Origin: Monosporascus cannonballus
Lineage: Eukaryota > Ascomycota > Sordariomycetes > Xylariales
Length of the DNA: 64,000 bases
NCBI GenBank assembly: GCA_004154925.1
Contig: QJNS01000094.1
Location: 209,071-273,070 of the forward strand
Direction: 5' to 3'
The position numbers were made by a program, and so were the translations under genes. A model generated the notes under the pieces. That model saw nothing but the letters and a program-made list of their open reading frames with translations, had not been told where the DNA came from and searched no databases. Shown here piece after piece: positions 26,130-39,539 of the stretch (position 1 is its first letter; each line of letters starts with the position of its first letter).

Positions 26130-28200
26130 TCACGCTGTTGCACCCTTTTCTCTGGCACAGCTTGACGACTGCCTCGTGCCTGCTGATTTCCTACACAGCC
26201 GCGGCGTCCAGCAATCATGGTCTTTTACCTCCGATTCGGCGCCTTTCTCAAGTAATAGCTTGACAACCGCCTCATGCCCTTTTTTTTGCAGCATATGATA
26301 ACGGCGTTCGGCCAATGTTGTCTTTTGCCTCCCATTCGGCGCCTTTCTCGAGCAATAGCTTGATAACCGCTTCGTGCCCATTTTCTGCAGCATGCGACAG
26401 CGGCGTACGGCCATCGTTAGATTTAGGCTCCAGCTCGGCGCCCTTCTCAAGTAACAGCTTAACAACCGCCTCGTGCCCCCCAAATGCAGCATACAACAAC
26501 GGCGCCAAGTCATGGTTTGGGCTCAATTCTGCGCCCTTTTCGAGCAACAGTTTAACAACCGGTTCGTGTCCGTTTTCTGCAGCGGACGACAGCGGGAACC
26601 AGCTGTAGTTACTTTTTGTTATCAATTCGGCGGCCTTTTCGAGCAACAGCTTAACAACCATTTCGTGGCCGTTTTCAGCAGCATACGATAGCGGTGACCC
26701 GCCATAGCCGTTGTCTGTTATAAATTCGGCGCCCTTTTCGAGCAAGAGCTTGACAACTATTTCGTGCCCGTTTTCTGCAGCATACGACAGTGGTGTCCGG
26801 CCTTGACCATCCTCTGCGTCGGTTTCGACTCTTTTCTGAAGGAGAGCATTAACCGCTTCTCCGACCCCGAAGTATGCCGCCAAGTGAAGCCCGGTCATTT
26901 TCTTCGGAAATCCTGGGCTAAAATCCGGACGCGGTATGGAATGCTTGATAACCATCAGTACCTGGCCCGCCGCCTCCACTTTCGCCTTGCAATCTAAAAA
27001 ATTTATAACTTCCGGGCATAAAGTTAAGGTGTCACGTGCATGATGACCCCAATTCTGTGCGGCATAGTCGTAAAGCTTATATGACTGCAGCCGTTCCTCG
27101 AATTTTTTATCCGTTGGACAGTATCCAGAGCTGAAAGCATCGAATGAGAGATAGGTAATGCAAGTCGCTGCAATATCTCTCTGCGCGTTCGGGAACCAAG
27201 AATCCCAGGTCCGTTCCAAGTATTCCTGTGTCGTATAGTGGACCAAGCGTACAACATCGGTCTCATCGTCGATCGTAACTAATCCGGCACAATCAGCGAT
27301 CAAATCTTCAACTTCAGGAAGATACTTTGGCTTGAGTTCAGTATCCTTATCTCTGACAGCGATTGCGTGTTGGAGCTCGACAGTGTGGAGTGGTCGTTTG
27401 GCATTAACGACCCAAGATAACACTTTGTCTGCAGTCTCTCTAGGACCTTCCTTCTGGCTGTTAATTCTCCCCATCGCTTGATCATACAGTATATTCAGTC
27501 CTGAAATCCCGCGAGGAAGGTCCTTTAATGCATCTTCGATGTCCCCAGGTGTTCGCTTGCTGAAGAGATGGTCTAACTGTAGCTCTGCAAGAAGGAACAT
27601 GGAACGGACGTTAGTTGGTGTAAGAGAACAACTGGTAGAAAGGACAACATTACATTCCACCGGCAGCGTTCACTACTTCTCCCCTGATGGCGTCCTGAAG
27701 CTCTGGATATTTCGAAATCCGAGGCCGTCGAATAGTGGATAGCCGACCATTAATATAGGTGAGGACGTCATTGTCTGTGGCACGGATTTCCTTTCGCATA
27801 TGCTCTTTGAAATGTTCTGCAAAGTGCGGTGCTACCGCTGGACGTGATGTTGCGAAGATGTTCACACGGGCTTGTGTTCTTTGCTGAAGATCAAACATGG
27901 CTGTTAGGAAGTTGTCCCTCTCTTCGTACAGAGCTTCATCAAGTGCATCAACAATAATAAAGACTCTTAAGTATAGAGCAATTACAGACTGAAGAGCTCT
28001 CGATATTTCGTCAAGTGACGGTCGCGTCTCTTTCCTCCCGTGGCGGTCATAGAGATTTTTCACGGTGCCGGGCAGGGAAGTCTGGTCCTTGCTTAGCTGC
28101 TTTAGTAGATTCGCAAACAGGTCTTTAGCCTTCTCCTTATCTCGCCGCCGAAAGTTGCAGTAGAGGTAGGAGATCCCGACATTGGTATCATTTCGAAACC
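26130..28200 (-). pseudogene. NLR gene, 3' part: NACHT and ankyrin repeats
   Basis: The downstream part of a fungal NOD-like receptor, read from the Copia junction at 28,200 leftwards. First comes the rest of the NACHT ATPase: SYLYCNFRRRDKEKAKDLFA, Walker B as VFIIVDALDE, and the sensor-type NIFATSRP (27,650-28,200). After an intron comes a winged-helix-like segment (RPLHTVELQHAIAV; VHYTTQEYLER), then at least seven ankyrin repeats of about 33 residues built on PLSYAAENGHE-x-VVKLLLEKGAE (26,250-26,890). The intron (about 27,653-27,599) has donor GTAATG and branch-like ACTAAC, but ends AT where AG is needed. A further frameshift lies in the T8 run at about 26,280-26,287, within the seventh repeat. 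NLRs of this layout act in fungal non-self recognition and programmed cell death. The 5' part is at 55,677-56,563. Confidence 0.88.
28196..28200 (+). repeat. Left target duplication of the Copia insertion
   Basis: AAACC directly before the left LTR. The identical AAACC lies at 55,677-55,681 directly after the right LTR. Removing the element and one copy keeps the NLR reading frame (Gly-Arg-Phe, then Arg-Asn-Asp). Confidence 0.92.
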
Positions 28201-28419
28201 TGTGAGACCCTGCATCACACACAGAAGCATATAACTGAAGAAAAGGTGTATTAAAGGTTGCATGACCTCTAGAAGGTCTTCTATAGAAGGTGAAGGTAGT
28301 GAACCCTCCTTAAATACAGATAAAAACAGTAGTAGCTAAGAGATAAGAATACCGGAGTGGCCGAAACTATTTCCACTAGTCGGTTAGCTAACTAAGCCAT
28401 GGCGTAGCTAGGTTTAACA
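28201..28419 (-). repeat. 3' LTR of the Copia element
   Basis: 219 bp, from TGTGAGACCC to GGTTTAACA on the plus strand. It matches 55,458-55,676 over its full length with 12 differences, all C/T or G/A. An AT-to-GC composition jump coincides with its outer edge. Confidence 0.93.
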
Positions 28420-28431
28420 TACCCCCCCCAG
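28420..28431 (-). other. Polypurine tract of the Copia element
   Basis: Reads CTGGGGGGGGTA on the minus strand directly before the 3' LTR. It primes plus-strand DNA synthesis in LTR elements and fixes the element's orientation as minus. Confidence 0.8.
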
Positions 28432-29050
28432 CTGTTAGGAACTAACAGCTGAAGTTTTTATAATATTGAGCAACTGCCCAAAAAAGAAATACCGTAATGG
28501 TTAGCTTTTAACAAATAATAAATAAAACGTAAAGACGGAAATTAAAAGGGTAATTAGCATTTCGATTAATTAGGGAAGTTATTCGAGATGTTAGAACTTC
28601 TGACCGGATTCGAATTTATGTTTTCAGGTGTTAGGACTTGACGTTATATTATTAGATTACAAAAGCTTTGTTGGAAAGCTTCCTTATTAACCTTACTTTT
28701 AAGGTCGTCTAGGGACGAAGGTAATAATAATTTGTAGAGGAAAGAACGATAGGAAGGAAACGGGGGCAATAGCTTTTTATTGCTGGGTAACGTTTGAGAT
28801 AAATTAATACTTTTTAGGCTTTTTTTAGTTTTAAAGTAACGTTTTAAAAGTTTAGCAGCTTAACGAACTTTTAATATTATTGGAGTTTTAAGGGCTTAAT
28901 TAACTTATTTGCCACTATGGCGTTAATAGGCGTCTATTCGATTTTTATCCTTTTTGCTGCGTAAATTTCGCAAAGTTAGTAATTATGGACGTTAACGTAT
29001 TTTAATTTCGTAATTAGGCGTATAGTTTTTTTAGTAATTAGCCGTATCGT
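28432..29050 (-). other. Copia 3' region between RNase H and polypurine tract
   Basis: About 600 bp of AT-rich, stop-filled sequence. It includes a perfect short palindrome AGCTGTTAGG-AACTAACAGCT near 28,430-28,452 that could fold as a hairpin. No other coding signal. Confidence 0.5.
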
Positions 29051-29394
29051 TTATTTATTGTTTATTTGGATAATTAAATTTTTGCTTAGTTTTAGCCTAA
29101 TAACTTTAAATAACCTTAGCATAAAAAAGGTTTCTTTTACGGTTTGCGATAAGGTTAATAATTTAGTTTCCGTGTTTAAAGTGGTAATTATATTTTGTTT
29201 ATTAGCTTTCCATATAATAGGGTTATTGAAAAGTAATAGCATAAATCCTTAGAAGTTTTTCCACTTAGGGTTATCCGTAAATAAGGCGTTATTTGCATAT
29301 AAGAACGATCGTACGTTAGGATTTTCGTTACTTTTGAATTCTAGGGCTAAGGTACGTATAAAATAAACGTAAAGAATAATTTCGTTAATAGCAT
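29051..29394 (-). pseudogene. RNase H remnant of the Copia element
   Basis: Minus-strand frames read LNAINEIILYVYFIRTLALE, then SFLYANNALFTDNP and, after a frame break, PIIWKANKQNIIT followed by TETKLLTLSQTVKE. This is the Copia RNase H pattern in which the catalytic acids lie in D-A-S-F-A-D and T-E-A-E-L. The D-A-S motif now reads N-N-A (Asp to Asn, G-to-A). The solo LTR at 29,400-29,838 separates this part from the preceding RT end, where a GNLLYGTVTIRLDLVKITSY stretch lies at about 29,850-29,960. Confidence 0.85.
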
Positions 29395-29399
29395 TAAGG

Positions 29400-29838
29400 T
29401 GTAACGAACCTGTCATACATCCACCTGGAGGTATGAGCAGTATCCGAAAAGGGTCTTGATTTGCAGGTAACAATAGGGCGAGGAATAATTTAGTGATCTG
29501 TTCGTTAAAGAGATTTAAGTACTTTTCCCTCAATTAGAAAACGGTGCAGTTACCTTTGACTAAGAACTTAAATTGATAGCTAAGGAGCGAAAAACTAAGT
29601 AGGTACTATTTACATAAAAGATCGATTCATTATATATCCCAATTCCTAAAGTAAGTATGTCGTGGATCTATATGATCTATGTGATCTATGTAATCTGGTC
29701 CCAGATCACTTAGATTACCTAGATCAACTAGATCACCTTTAAGAGCCAAGCTTCCCTGTCCGGGGTTTAGCCGTAACAGGTCCGCGCTAGGCCTTAAAGG
29801 TTGGCCTCCTCGAGGCAGGAACCCCTGTTCCTGTAACA
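29400..29838 (-). mobile_element. Solo LTR of the Gypsy B family
   Basis: 439-bp LTR, TGTAACGAACCTGTC to CTGTTCCTGTAACA on the plus strand, flanked by identical TAAGG duplications (29,395-29,399 and 29,839-29,843). On the minus strand it aligns along its length with the LTRs of Gypsy B (shared TTCCTCGCC, CAGGTGG and GGTTCGTTACA end). It must have arisen by recombination between the LTRs of a full copy inserted in Copia RNase H. It is far less AT-shifted than the B LTRs. A tandem GATCTA-type repeat lies at about 29,668-29,735. Confidence 0.9.
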
Positions 29839-30077
29839 TAAGGTATATAAGGCTAGGGTTTTTGTAATAACAAGATAAATAAGAAGTAATTTTAACTAAG
29901 TCCAGGCGAATAGTAACAGTTCCGTATAATAGGTTTCCGATTTTTTCGAGATATAGTTTTTTAAATGTTATTAACGTTTTGCCTTAATACTTTTTAAGAT
30001 CTTGTTATTTAAGGACTTTAAAATGACGTTTTTTAAGTTTAGATAGTTCGAAACGTATATATAGCTTTTCCCAGTAA

Positions 30078-30463
30078 TGTTACGACTCGATAAGTTTCGG
30101 CCTTAGGAAACGGTCAAATAGCGAGCATACGGGCTATTTACCGAATTACGTGACGGTGATCACTGCCAAGTTAATGATTATTAGTAATTAAAAGTAATCC
30201 CAAGTAATCGTAATTATTACTAACGGCGTGATTACAAATAATTAAGCTTAGAAAAAAAAAGATATATACGTTTATTATTCTCATAATTTAAATAATATTA
30301 ATTTATAATACTTATTAATATTAATCGTTTATAATAAGGTATTTCCGGTATTACGAAAGGTAATACGTTATTATATTTATTATTTAGATTTTTACGATAT
30401 TTCTGTTAACATAAATTCGTCGACTTAAGGTTTAATAATTAATTAAACCGTTTAACCGTTATA
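30078..30463 (+). repeat. 5' LTR of Gypsy A3
   Basis: 386 bp, TGTTACGACTCGATAAG to ACCGTTATA. It is flanked on the left by AGTAA. The second half (from about 30,255) matches other A-family LTRs; the first half does not. Confidence 0.88.
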
Positions 30464-33400
30464 CGTTATAAATTTTTATTTAATAATACCGTTAAACTTT
30501 AAATAATATTTAATATTATTATAATGTCGACCAGCATTTAAAAAACCCTTATTTAATAATTTTAAGTTCAAATTCGAAAATTAAAAAAAAATTCGATAAT
30601 TTAAAGCTACGCCTGTCTAATTCTTTTTCGCCCGTATAAAGCTAAAAAAGTTAAAACCTTATAATAAAAAAAATAACCTTTAAACTTTTTTAATTTAAAT
30701 ACGAATTTACTTTCGTTTTTTAAACCTTAATAATTTAACGGATATAATCCTAGTAATAAAAATATACCTAATAAAAAATACGGTTAATTAATTTGAACTT
30801 ATTATAAGAAATTTTCTAAAAATAAAAAAAATAAAAAAAACTTTATTAATAAAACTTTTTTAACTTATACCAATTTCGAAAATAAAATACATAATAATTT
30901 CGGCAATCCGGATAAAAAACGATTAACGGCTTAATAGGTTTTATAATTTCGATAAAAAAGATTTATATCTAAATATACTGTAATTTTTAAAAGTTTTGCG
31001 ATTAAAGTAAAATAAGAAAATAACGAAATTAATATTTTTATTAACATATTTTATAAAAGGTTAAAAAATAATATAAAAAATGAAATTATTTGGATTAAGG
31101 AATTAATTACTTTAGACCGGTATATTATAAAGATAATTAAGATTAATAATTAACAATTTGAAAAATGATAAAAACAAAAAGATAATATATTTTACGTTCG
31201 GGATATAATAAGTTTAATTAGGGGAAAAAGTAAGATATATCCCTTATTTTTTACGGAACGGCGCCAGAACTTATGGAATTTGGCATTATTTATAAATAGG
31301 ATTAAAGCCAGATTAAATATTTTAATTACGGAAAAATGGGATATAAGGTTTATAAATACAAAAAACCCAAAAAGTTACGATAAGATAATTGGACCCTTAT
31401 ATCGGAGAAATAATCCAGGAATAATTAAGAAAACGATAGCAAAGTTATTAATATAATCCAAGCCAAGTACGTATTAGGCCTTAAGTAAAAGGTTTAATAA
31501 AAATTATTACGATAAAAAATTCGACGAAAAGTACGAAAAGTTAAAAAACTAATTTAATAAATAACGTAAGCATAATAAAAAGTATTATAAGGATAATTAC
31601 GTAAATACCAAAATTAAATAAAAAAGGTTTATCCCGGAATACCTGATCGATACGGCAAAATATACGTTATATACTGTCGACGATAAGAATATCCCGATTA
31701 CGAAAAATGAAAATAATATATTTATATACGAATTACCCGTATATATTATAAGGGATTCGATTTTCCAAACCGTACCGGGTATAACAAAAATAATAAATAA
31801 TAATATCGATAATTTCGAATCATAACCCCAGAAAATATTTAATAATTAGCCGAAACGGAAAATTGGCTCGAAAAAAAGCAATGCCCGCAGAAAAATCCTT
31901 TTTGTTATTATAAATAATATAATTACCAAATAAAAAAAGAATTAATTTAGCGTATGGTAAAAAAACATTATTAAAAAGTTATTACGAACTTTTATTTTTA
32001 ATTAGTATTTATTATAAATTTTTACGAAAAAAAGGTTATTAAAAAAATACGTTAATTTATAGAAAATCTTTGGAATGATAGCCAAAATAATATATAATGG
32101 GATATAATTGCAAATATAAAAAAATAATTTATTTAATAAAAAAAGGAATTATAAAAAAAATTAAGAATATTTAATATAGTTCGAAAGAACAATATGCCGA
32201 TAATAATAATAAATATAATAATTTGATACGTTAAACGAAAAAATATAAATAAAGTTTAATAAATTCGAACAAAAATTAAAAAAAAAGATTATTTGTAAAA
32301 AAGTTACAGAATAACGAAATCTAAAGAAGTTAAAGAGAATTTCCAAAAAGGGTTCTAAACGTAATAATAAAAGACGTTAATAATTTTATTACCTTGGAAA
32401 TACGAATCGGAACGTATTAGTATACTGTAATAATGGATTACGGAATTTTGGGCGGAAATTATATTATACTAAATATAGTTAATAAATTTAGATTATTATA
32501 GAAATATAAGTTAAAACTTTACATAACGACGAATGCCGAAAATTAGGAATTTGTTTACGATAACGGAAAAATTATATGCAAAATTAATTACTTTAAGATT
32601 TTTATTTAAGGACGATATTAAACGATAAATTTTAATATCGTTTTATTCGGGAATTATAATATGATTTTAGGATTACTATAAATACGCCAGTACGGAATTT
32701 TAATTAATAACGGAATTAGTTAGATAAAATTCGCCTTATACCTTATTAATAAATAGAAAAAAGAATTAAGATTTTAATATTCGATTTATAATAATAATAA
32801 ATATAAGCACAAAAATATAATAGATATTTTATTACTGAAAGGAATAAAATACAAAAAAAACGGATATTAAAAAAATATAATATATCGTTATTATTATTAA
32901 AACGAAATTAAAATAATTAAATAACGATTTAAAATAATAACAATAATAACTTAAGGAGTTAGAAAATCTAATTAATATGTTACCATAATATTATAAATAT
33001 AAGCAGCTTTTCAAAAAAAAAACTCGATACGAAATTATTAAAATATAGCGAATAAAACCATAAAATAATTTTTAAAAAAGGATTTTCGACAAAGTTTTAC
33101 CTTATTTATAACTTTAACAAAAACGAATGACGTACTTTTAAAAAATACCTAGAAAATCGGTTACAAAAAGGATAAATTCGATTTTCGAAATTACTAATAA
33201 AATACCTAATATTTTTTATACTGAAAAAAAACAAAAAATTACGATTTATAATTAATTATCGATAATTATACGATATTATTATTAAAAATTAAATGCCATT
33301 ATTTTTAATTACGGAAATAAAAAACCGATTTTACGAAGTTAAATAATTTATCATATTCGATTTTAAAAATAAATATAACCTTATTAAGATTAAAAAAAGA

Positions 33401-34044
33401 TACGAATAAAAAATAACCTTTAAAACGAAATACGAATTATTTAAGTATTTAGTTATATTAATAGGATTTACGAACGTACTAGTAATTTTTTAATAAATAA
33501 TAAATTATATATTACGAAAATACCTCGATATTTTCGTTATTTGCTATCTCGACGACATTTTCAATTTCTTAAAAACAAAAAAAACATTTACAAAATATAT
33601 TTATAAAATTTTTTAAATTTTATAAAACGTAAAATTACTTAATAACGTAAAAAAAGTTAATTTTATACATAAAAAAATAAAATATCTAAAATATATTATT
33701 ATCTTAATATATATTAAAATGGACCCCCAAAAAATTATTATAATTATAAAATGGCGGACGTTAATAACGGTTAAAAAATATAGATATTTTTTGGATTTGC
33801 TAATTATTATAGGAAATTTATTCGAAATTTTAGCAAAATAATTATACCCTTAATAAATTTTACGAAAAAAAAAGAATTTAAATAAAGACCAAATACAAAA
33901 AAAATATTTTAAAATATCAAAAATATGATTACTAGTAAATTAATATTAATTATGTACGATTTAAACCGTTTCGTTAAGTTAAAAACCGATATTTCGAATT
34001 ACGTATTAAATGCAATAATAAGATAATAAAATAATTAAGATAAA

Positions 34045-34245
34045 TTGTACCTTATTGCATTTTTTTCGTATAAATTAAAAGGAGCTAAATTTAATTACGG
34101 TATTCCAAATAAAGAATTTATAGTTATTATTATGGTATTTCGAAAGTTTAAATATTTTTTAAAGGGAAATTTGTACCAAATTAAGGTTTATACGGATTAT
34201 CAAAATTTTACCCGATTTACCATAATCAAAAAGCTTACAAAATAA
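34045..34245 (+). pseudogene. RNase H fragment of Gypsy A3
   Basis: A 66-residue open fragment: LIAFFSYKLKGAKFNYGIPN followed by KEFIVIIMVFRKFKYFL and VYTDYQNFTRFT. This matches the Gypsy RNase H pattern A-F-x-S-x-K-L, N-Y-x-I-x-D-K-E-L, V-x-T-D-H-x-N-L. The catalytic Asp before KE is now Asn. It is a remnant, not an expressed gene. Confidence 0.85.
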
Positions 34246-35872
34246 TAATTTCGTTATGCGGAAAAATTGGCGAACTTTAACTTCGTTATTATTTATAAGA
34301 AAAAATCAGAAAACAATAAAGCAAATACCTTAAGCAAATAACTAGACCTTAAAGAAAAATTAGTTAAAATTAGTTATATAATTTTCGATATTATTATAGA
34401 AAAATACTTACGTTTACGACAGATTACGATAATTCGGGTAATACCTTTCGATATATATTAAAAAATTTAATAGCATAATAATAATCTTTTAAAAAACCAA
34501 AAAATAAACAAAATACAAATTCCAGAAAACTCTTAAAAACATTTAGTACGAAAAATATACGAATATTAATTACATAAATATCCAGGGATTTACAAAACCT
34601 TAAAATAATTTTAACGCATATATTCCTTTTTTAAAATAAAATTAATAATATAAAAAATTATATGGCAATGCGATATTTGCGTTAAAGTAAATATTCGACG
34701 ACATAAGCCATATGGAAAATTACAGTTATTACCAGTTATAAAACGACCATAGTATTTAGTTATATTTAATTTTATTACCAAACTCTTTATATTAAAAAAT
34801 CTAGTTATCGGAATATATTACGATAGCATTTTCGTAATCGTTAACCGATTTACAAAATTTTCTTATTTCTTACCATATTATAAAGATATAAACGCCGAAT
34901 AATTAACATATATTTTCTTTAAATATATTTTTAATATATATAGATTACTAATAAAAATTATATTAAAAAAAGGATTAATATTTGCCTTTAAATTTTGGCA
35001 AAATTTAATAACATAAACCGGCTTAAATTATAAGTTATTTGGCATATTTAAACTTTAAATAAATAAATAAATAAAATAAATAAATTAAATTTTAAAAATT
35101 TATTTATGATATTACATTAATTACGAACAAAATAATTAAGTTAAAAAGTTACCGATTATTTAATTAACTTATAATACCAGTTATTACGAAAACATTAAAA
35201 TAATATTTATAAATACAAATTTTGGTTTTATTTTAAAAATTTATAAAGAAACGCGTAATAACGGTCCAATTAATATTAAAACGATTTTTACGTTAAAATA
35301 ATTACGATAACTGTATTAAGAAATAAAGATAAAATTGGAATTCGTACGGAATTAAATAAATAAATATTATAATCAAAAAAAGTTAAAAGAATTAACTTTC
35401 GAAAAAGGGGAAATAGTTTTTTTCGTTACCAAAAACATTTAATCAAAACGACCCAGCAAAAAACTTAATTTCAAATATATCGATCTATACAAATTTGCCA
35501 AAAATATCTTAAAAAATAATTACCAATTAAAATTTTTACTAAAAGTTAAGTTTTATCTAATTTTTTATTTTCTTTTATTCGAATTAATAACAAATACAAT
35601 TAAAATATATACGGTATAAAATAACGTAAAAATAAAAAACGAATAAGCGTACGAAATAGAAAAAATATTTGATATACGAAAACAAAACGGACTTATTTAA
35701 TACCTAATTAAATGGAAAAAACACCCAAATTTTAAGAATACCTGAGAACTTGTTAAGAACTTTATTGGAACCTAACATTTATTAAAATTTTTTATTAATA
35801 ATAACAGACGCGTCCTAATTAATAATTAATTAATTAATAACCAAAATATCGAGCCAGTTAATTACGGCTTAT

Positions 35873-36299
35873 TGTTACGTTCAGAAGGGACTCCATTAGG
35901 CCCAAAGGAGGCCCAGGAAGTTGGAGACGCTCGGAATCTCCACCTCCTATCGGATAAACCTCGGATCTTTGTTAATTTCCAAAAATACTAGGAAATTTAT
36001 AGATAATAGATACCATAATTTTTCGTAATCCCCAAAAATTATAAAAAATATAAAGAATAAAAAAGATATATAAGGTTTAAGTTTTTTATATAAATAATAT
36101 TTATTTAATTTCGTTTTTTAATTATTAATTTAAATTTTTAATTAAAAATAATTATATTATTTTTTAATTAAAAAAGAAATATTTTAAAAATTTTTTAATA
36201 AATATATTAAGTTATTTTTTATTTTATTATTACTTATAAATTAAAACTTTTTTCGGATATTACTTATATTATTAAATAATATATAATAAATTTATTATA
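35873..36299 (+). repeat. 5' LTR of Gypsy B
   Basis: 427 bp, TGTTACGTTCAGAAGGG to TTTATTATA. It is much more AT-shifted at its 3' end than the 3' LTR. Confidence 0.88.
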
Positions 36300-39200
36300 T
36301 TGTAATAATTTCTTAATTAATAACTAACGAATAATTTAAAGTTTAATTAAATATAAATTTTTTTAAATTTAATAAAAATAATATTATAAAATAATATTTA
36401 GAAAATAAATAATATATTTAATTTTTATTATTAATTAATAAAAAATTAATAACTGGATTAAATAATTTACCGTTTATTAAAAAAGTTTTTTAATTAATTA
36501 ATAATATGGTTCTATTTATTATTTAATTTTAAGGAAAACCATTTTTGCAGCTTAAATAATAATTTATCCCGGCCTTTAAAAATATTATTTAAATTTAAGG
36601 AAAAGAATTAGAAAAAAAGGTAATTAAAAAAAAATTAAAAAAATATAAAGCCGAAATCTTAAAAAAAAAAACTTATTATAAAAAAAAGATTAGATTTTTT
36701 AACCCAAAAGGTTTAAAGCTTAAAATAAGAAAATACCCGATTTGTTCAAGGAAAAAAACCAACTTTTCCTTAGTTTAGCTCGGCCAAAGGACGAAACCAA
36801 GGGGCTGGCTACCGACCACCCTTAGTGGACATAGGATAAATACAAAAAAAACCTTAATTCTATTATTATTCGGCGTTAACCAAATACGGGAAGAAATTAT
36901 TTTATCTTCTGGTTATTACGGAATGCCAAATATTAAAAATTATAAGCCAATTCTTTTTAAACTTTATAACAAATCGGAAAATCCTAATAAATTTTTAATT
37001 TAAATTAGATTTTACCTTAAATTTTATAAAAGCTTTTTAATAAAAAATTATTAAAAAGTAATAATTATTTTTTAATTATTAATTAAACAAATCCGAAAAT
37101 AATTCGAACCTATTTTAACGGATTATCTTAAAAAATATCCAAAAAATTTTAAACCTTATTAATTATATTTTTAATAAGTACGAAAATTTTTTAAAAAAAA
37201 TAAAAACCTTATTTAAAAATCTAAATAAGGAATAAAATATTATTAAATAATTCCATTTCTTTTATTAAACCAAATTAGTTATTAAATATATAACTAAATT
37301 TAACCATTTAATTGCCGTTTCGAATTTACCGGAAAACGCGTTATTTTACCTTTATTATAATAATTTAAAATTTTTAATTAAAAATAAAATATATAAAATA
37401 CTTAAAGTTAAATTTTTTACGGAATATACCGATAAAGTTATTATTACCGATAAATAAATTTTCGACCGGTATTTCGAAAAAAAAAACCGGTAAACGAAAT
37501 AATAATAAAAGTTCGAAAAATTAAAATAAAAAAATAAAAGTAAATTTTTTAAAAAAATAAGTTCCGTTTTAAAAAAGCCTAAAAAAACAAATTTAAAATA
37601 AAATATTTTAATTATGGCAAAAAAAGGCATTTTAAAAACAAATATCGTTCCTTTATTAAAAGGAATTTTAAAAAAAGAAAAATTTCTTAATTTTAAAAAA
37701 AAGTCAAAATAATAAAATAAAAAATAAATAATAAGGCAAAAAAGGAAGAAAAAAAGGTTAATTCGATTTCCTCTTAGCCAAAATTTATTATTACCATAAT
37801 TATTTAAATTTAAAACGACATCCTAAAATACGAAAATTATTTAATTTATTAAAACTTTAAGGTTAAAACTTATAAATATCACTTAAGACAAACGGTTTCC
37901 AAAATAACTATAAAATTAAAATGCTAATATTATTTTAATTCTTAGAAACATAAAATATATATAAAAAACGATTAATTTCGATTAAATATTAATAATTATA
38001 AATAATTATTCCCAAAGTTTTATAAGTTCTTAAAATATATTATTTATTAAAAAACATTATCGGTAAACCTTTATAACCTATTATATTTTATCGCCTGCTA
38101 TTAAAATAATTATTTTATTTATTTCCAAACCAAAGAAAATAATAATTTTTGGCCCGGATAAAATAATAAAACTTTTACCGAATTAAATAATAAATATTAA
38201 TACATAAAAACTTTATGATAACCAAAATATTTAAGGTTTTATTATATATATTTTGAATTAAAACGGAATTAAAAGGCCATATTACAAAAATATTTATATT
38301 ATTTTCTAATATTTTACGTTTAATATAAGTTTTTAAATATGGGAATATTTCTTTTAGAAAATTACCTTTTTGTTTTTATAACCCAAAAAACATAAAACCA
38401 AAAAATAAACCAGGAAAAAAATCTAATTTTAAAACCTTAGTACAAATACGGCAAGAAAACATAGTTCCGGTATAAAAACGATTAATATATTAAATATATT
38501 ATTAAAAAAATTTGCGAATAAAAATTCGTTTAAGCCAGACAATATTAAAAGTTAAAAAATTATTAAAACCTTTAAAATTAAAGTACCGAAAAGCCTTAAT
38601 TTACAAAACCTTATGCAAAGTAATTAAAGGATTACGTAACCAAATAAAGATTCCTTTTTAATATAAAAATAAAACGTTTAAGGCCATAATTAATTTAAAA
38701 GCTAAAAAAAATTTCATTTTTCCTTTAATAATAATAAAATATCAAATTCCTTAAAAATATAAATTAAAATCCTATAAGTTACGTATAATAAATAGAAATT
38801 TATTTACGTATAATAATGGACGAATTTTTCGAAAAATTAAAAAATTTCCGGTATAAATTTAAAAATATCAAAAGTAAATCTTATTAAATATTGCCGATAT
38901 TTCCGAATATGATATTATCTTAAGAATATTATAATTTAAATTTAACAATTTATATATTAATTGAAAAAGCTAAATATTTTCATAAAAATAAAAATAAAAG
39001 TTATCCGAAAAAAATAATTAGGAAATTTGTTATATTATTAAAAAAATCTAGATTATAAATTAAACTTCCAAGGTATTATTTAAATATCGACGATTCAAAA
39101 AATTATTTAAAAATAAAAAAAATTACAAATTATTATTATATAATTAATAAAATTACAAAATACTTATTAAAAAAAGATATTATCTTAAACTTTATAAGAT

Positions 39201-39539
39201 TTACAATATAAATCTTAACAAATTAAAGGTTTTATAAAAAAACATTTAATTTAATTTAAAAAAAAGATATATTTAATCTTTTAATTTTCTTACTGGATAC
39301 CTTATTTTCATAATACCAAAAACTAAGGATAAAAAACAAAAAATCGATAAAAACGGAAATTTAATTTTTAAAAAAATAATTAATTACCGATAATTAAACG
39401 ATATTACGATTAAAAACGGATACCCTTTAACCCTTATAAATATATTAAAGGAAAATACCAGCAAAATAAAATAATTTATTATATTTAATTTTTAAAAAAG
39501 ATATTACCGTATTAAAATGGCCAAAAAAAATTAAAAAAC

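Noticed and set aside
29249..29533. 94-codon minus-strand frame as one protein
   Set aside because: It is a chimera: the first half is solo LTR sequence and the second half is Copia RNase H. The LTR/TAAGG junction lies in its middle.
37355..37630. 91-codon minus-strand frame and similar Phe/Ile/Lys-rich frames in the AT blocks
   Set aside because: Their low-complexity residue use simply reflects AT-rich RIP-mutated DNA on the non-coding strand of Gypsy elements.
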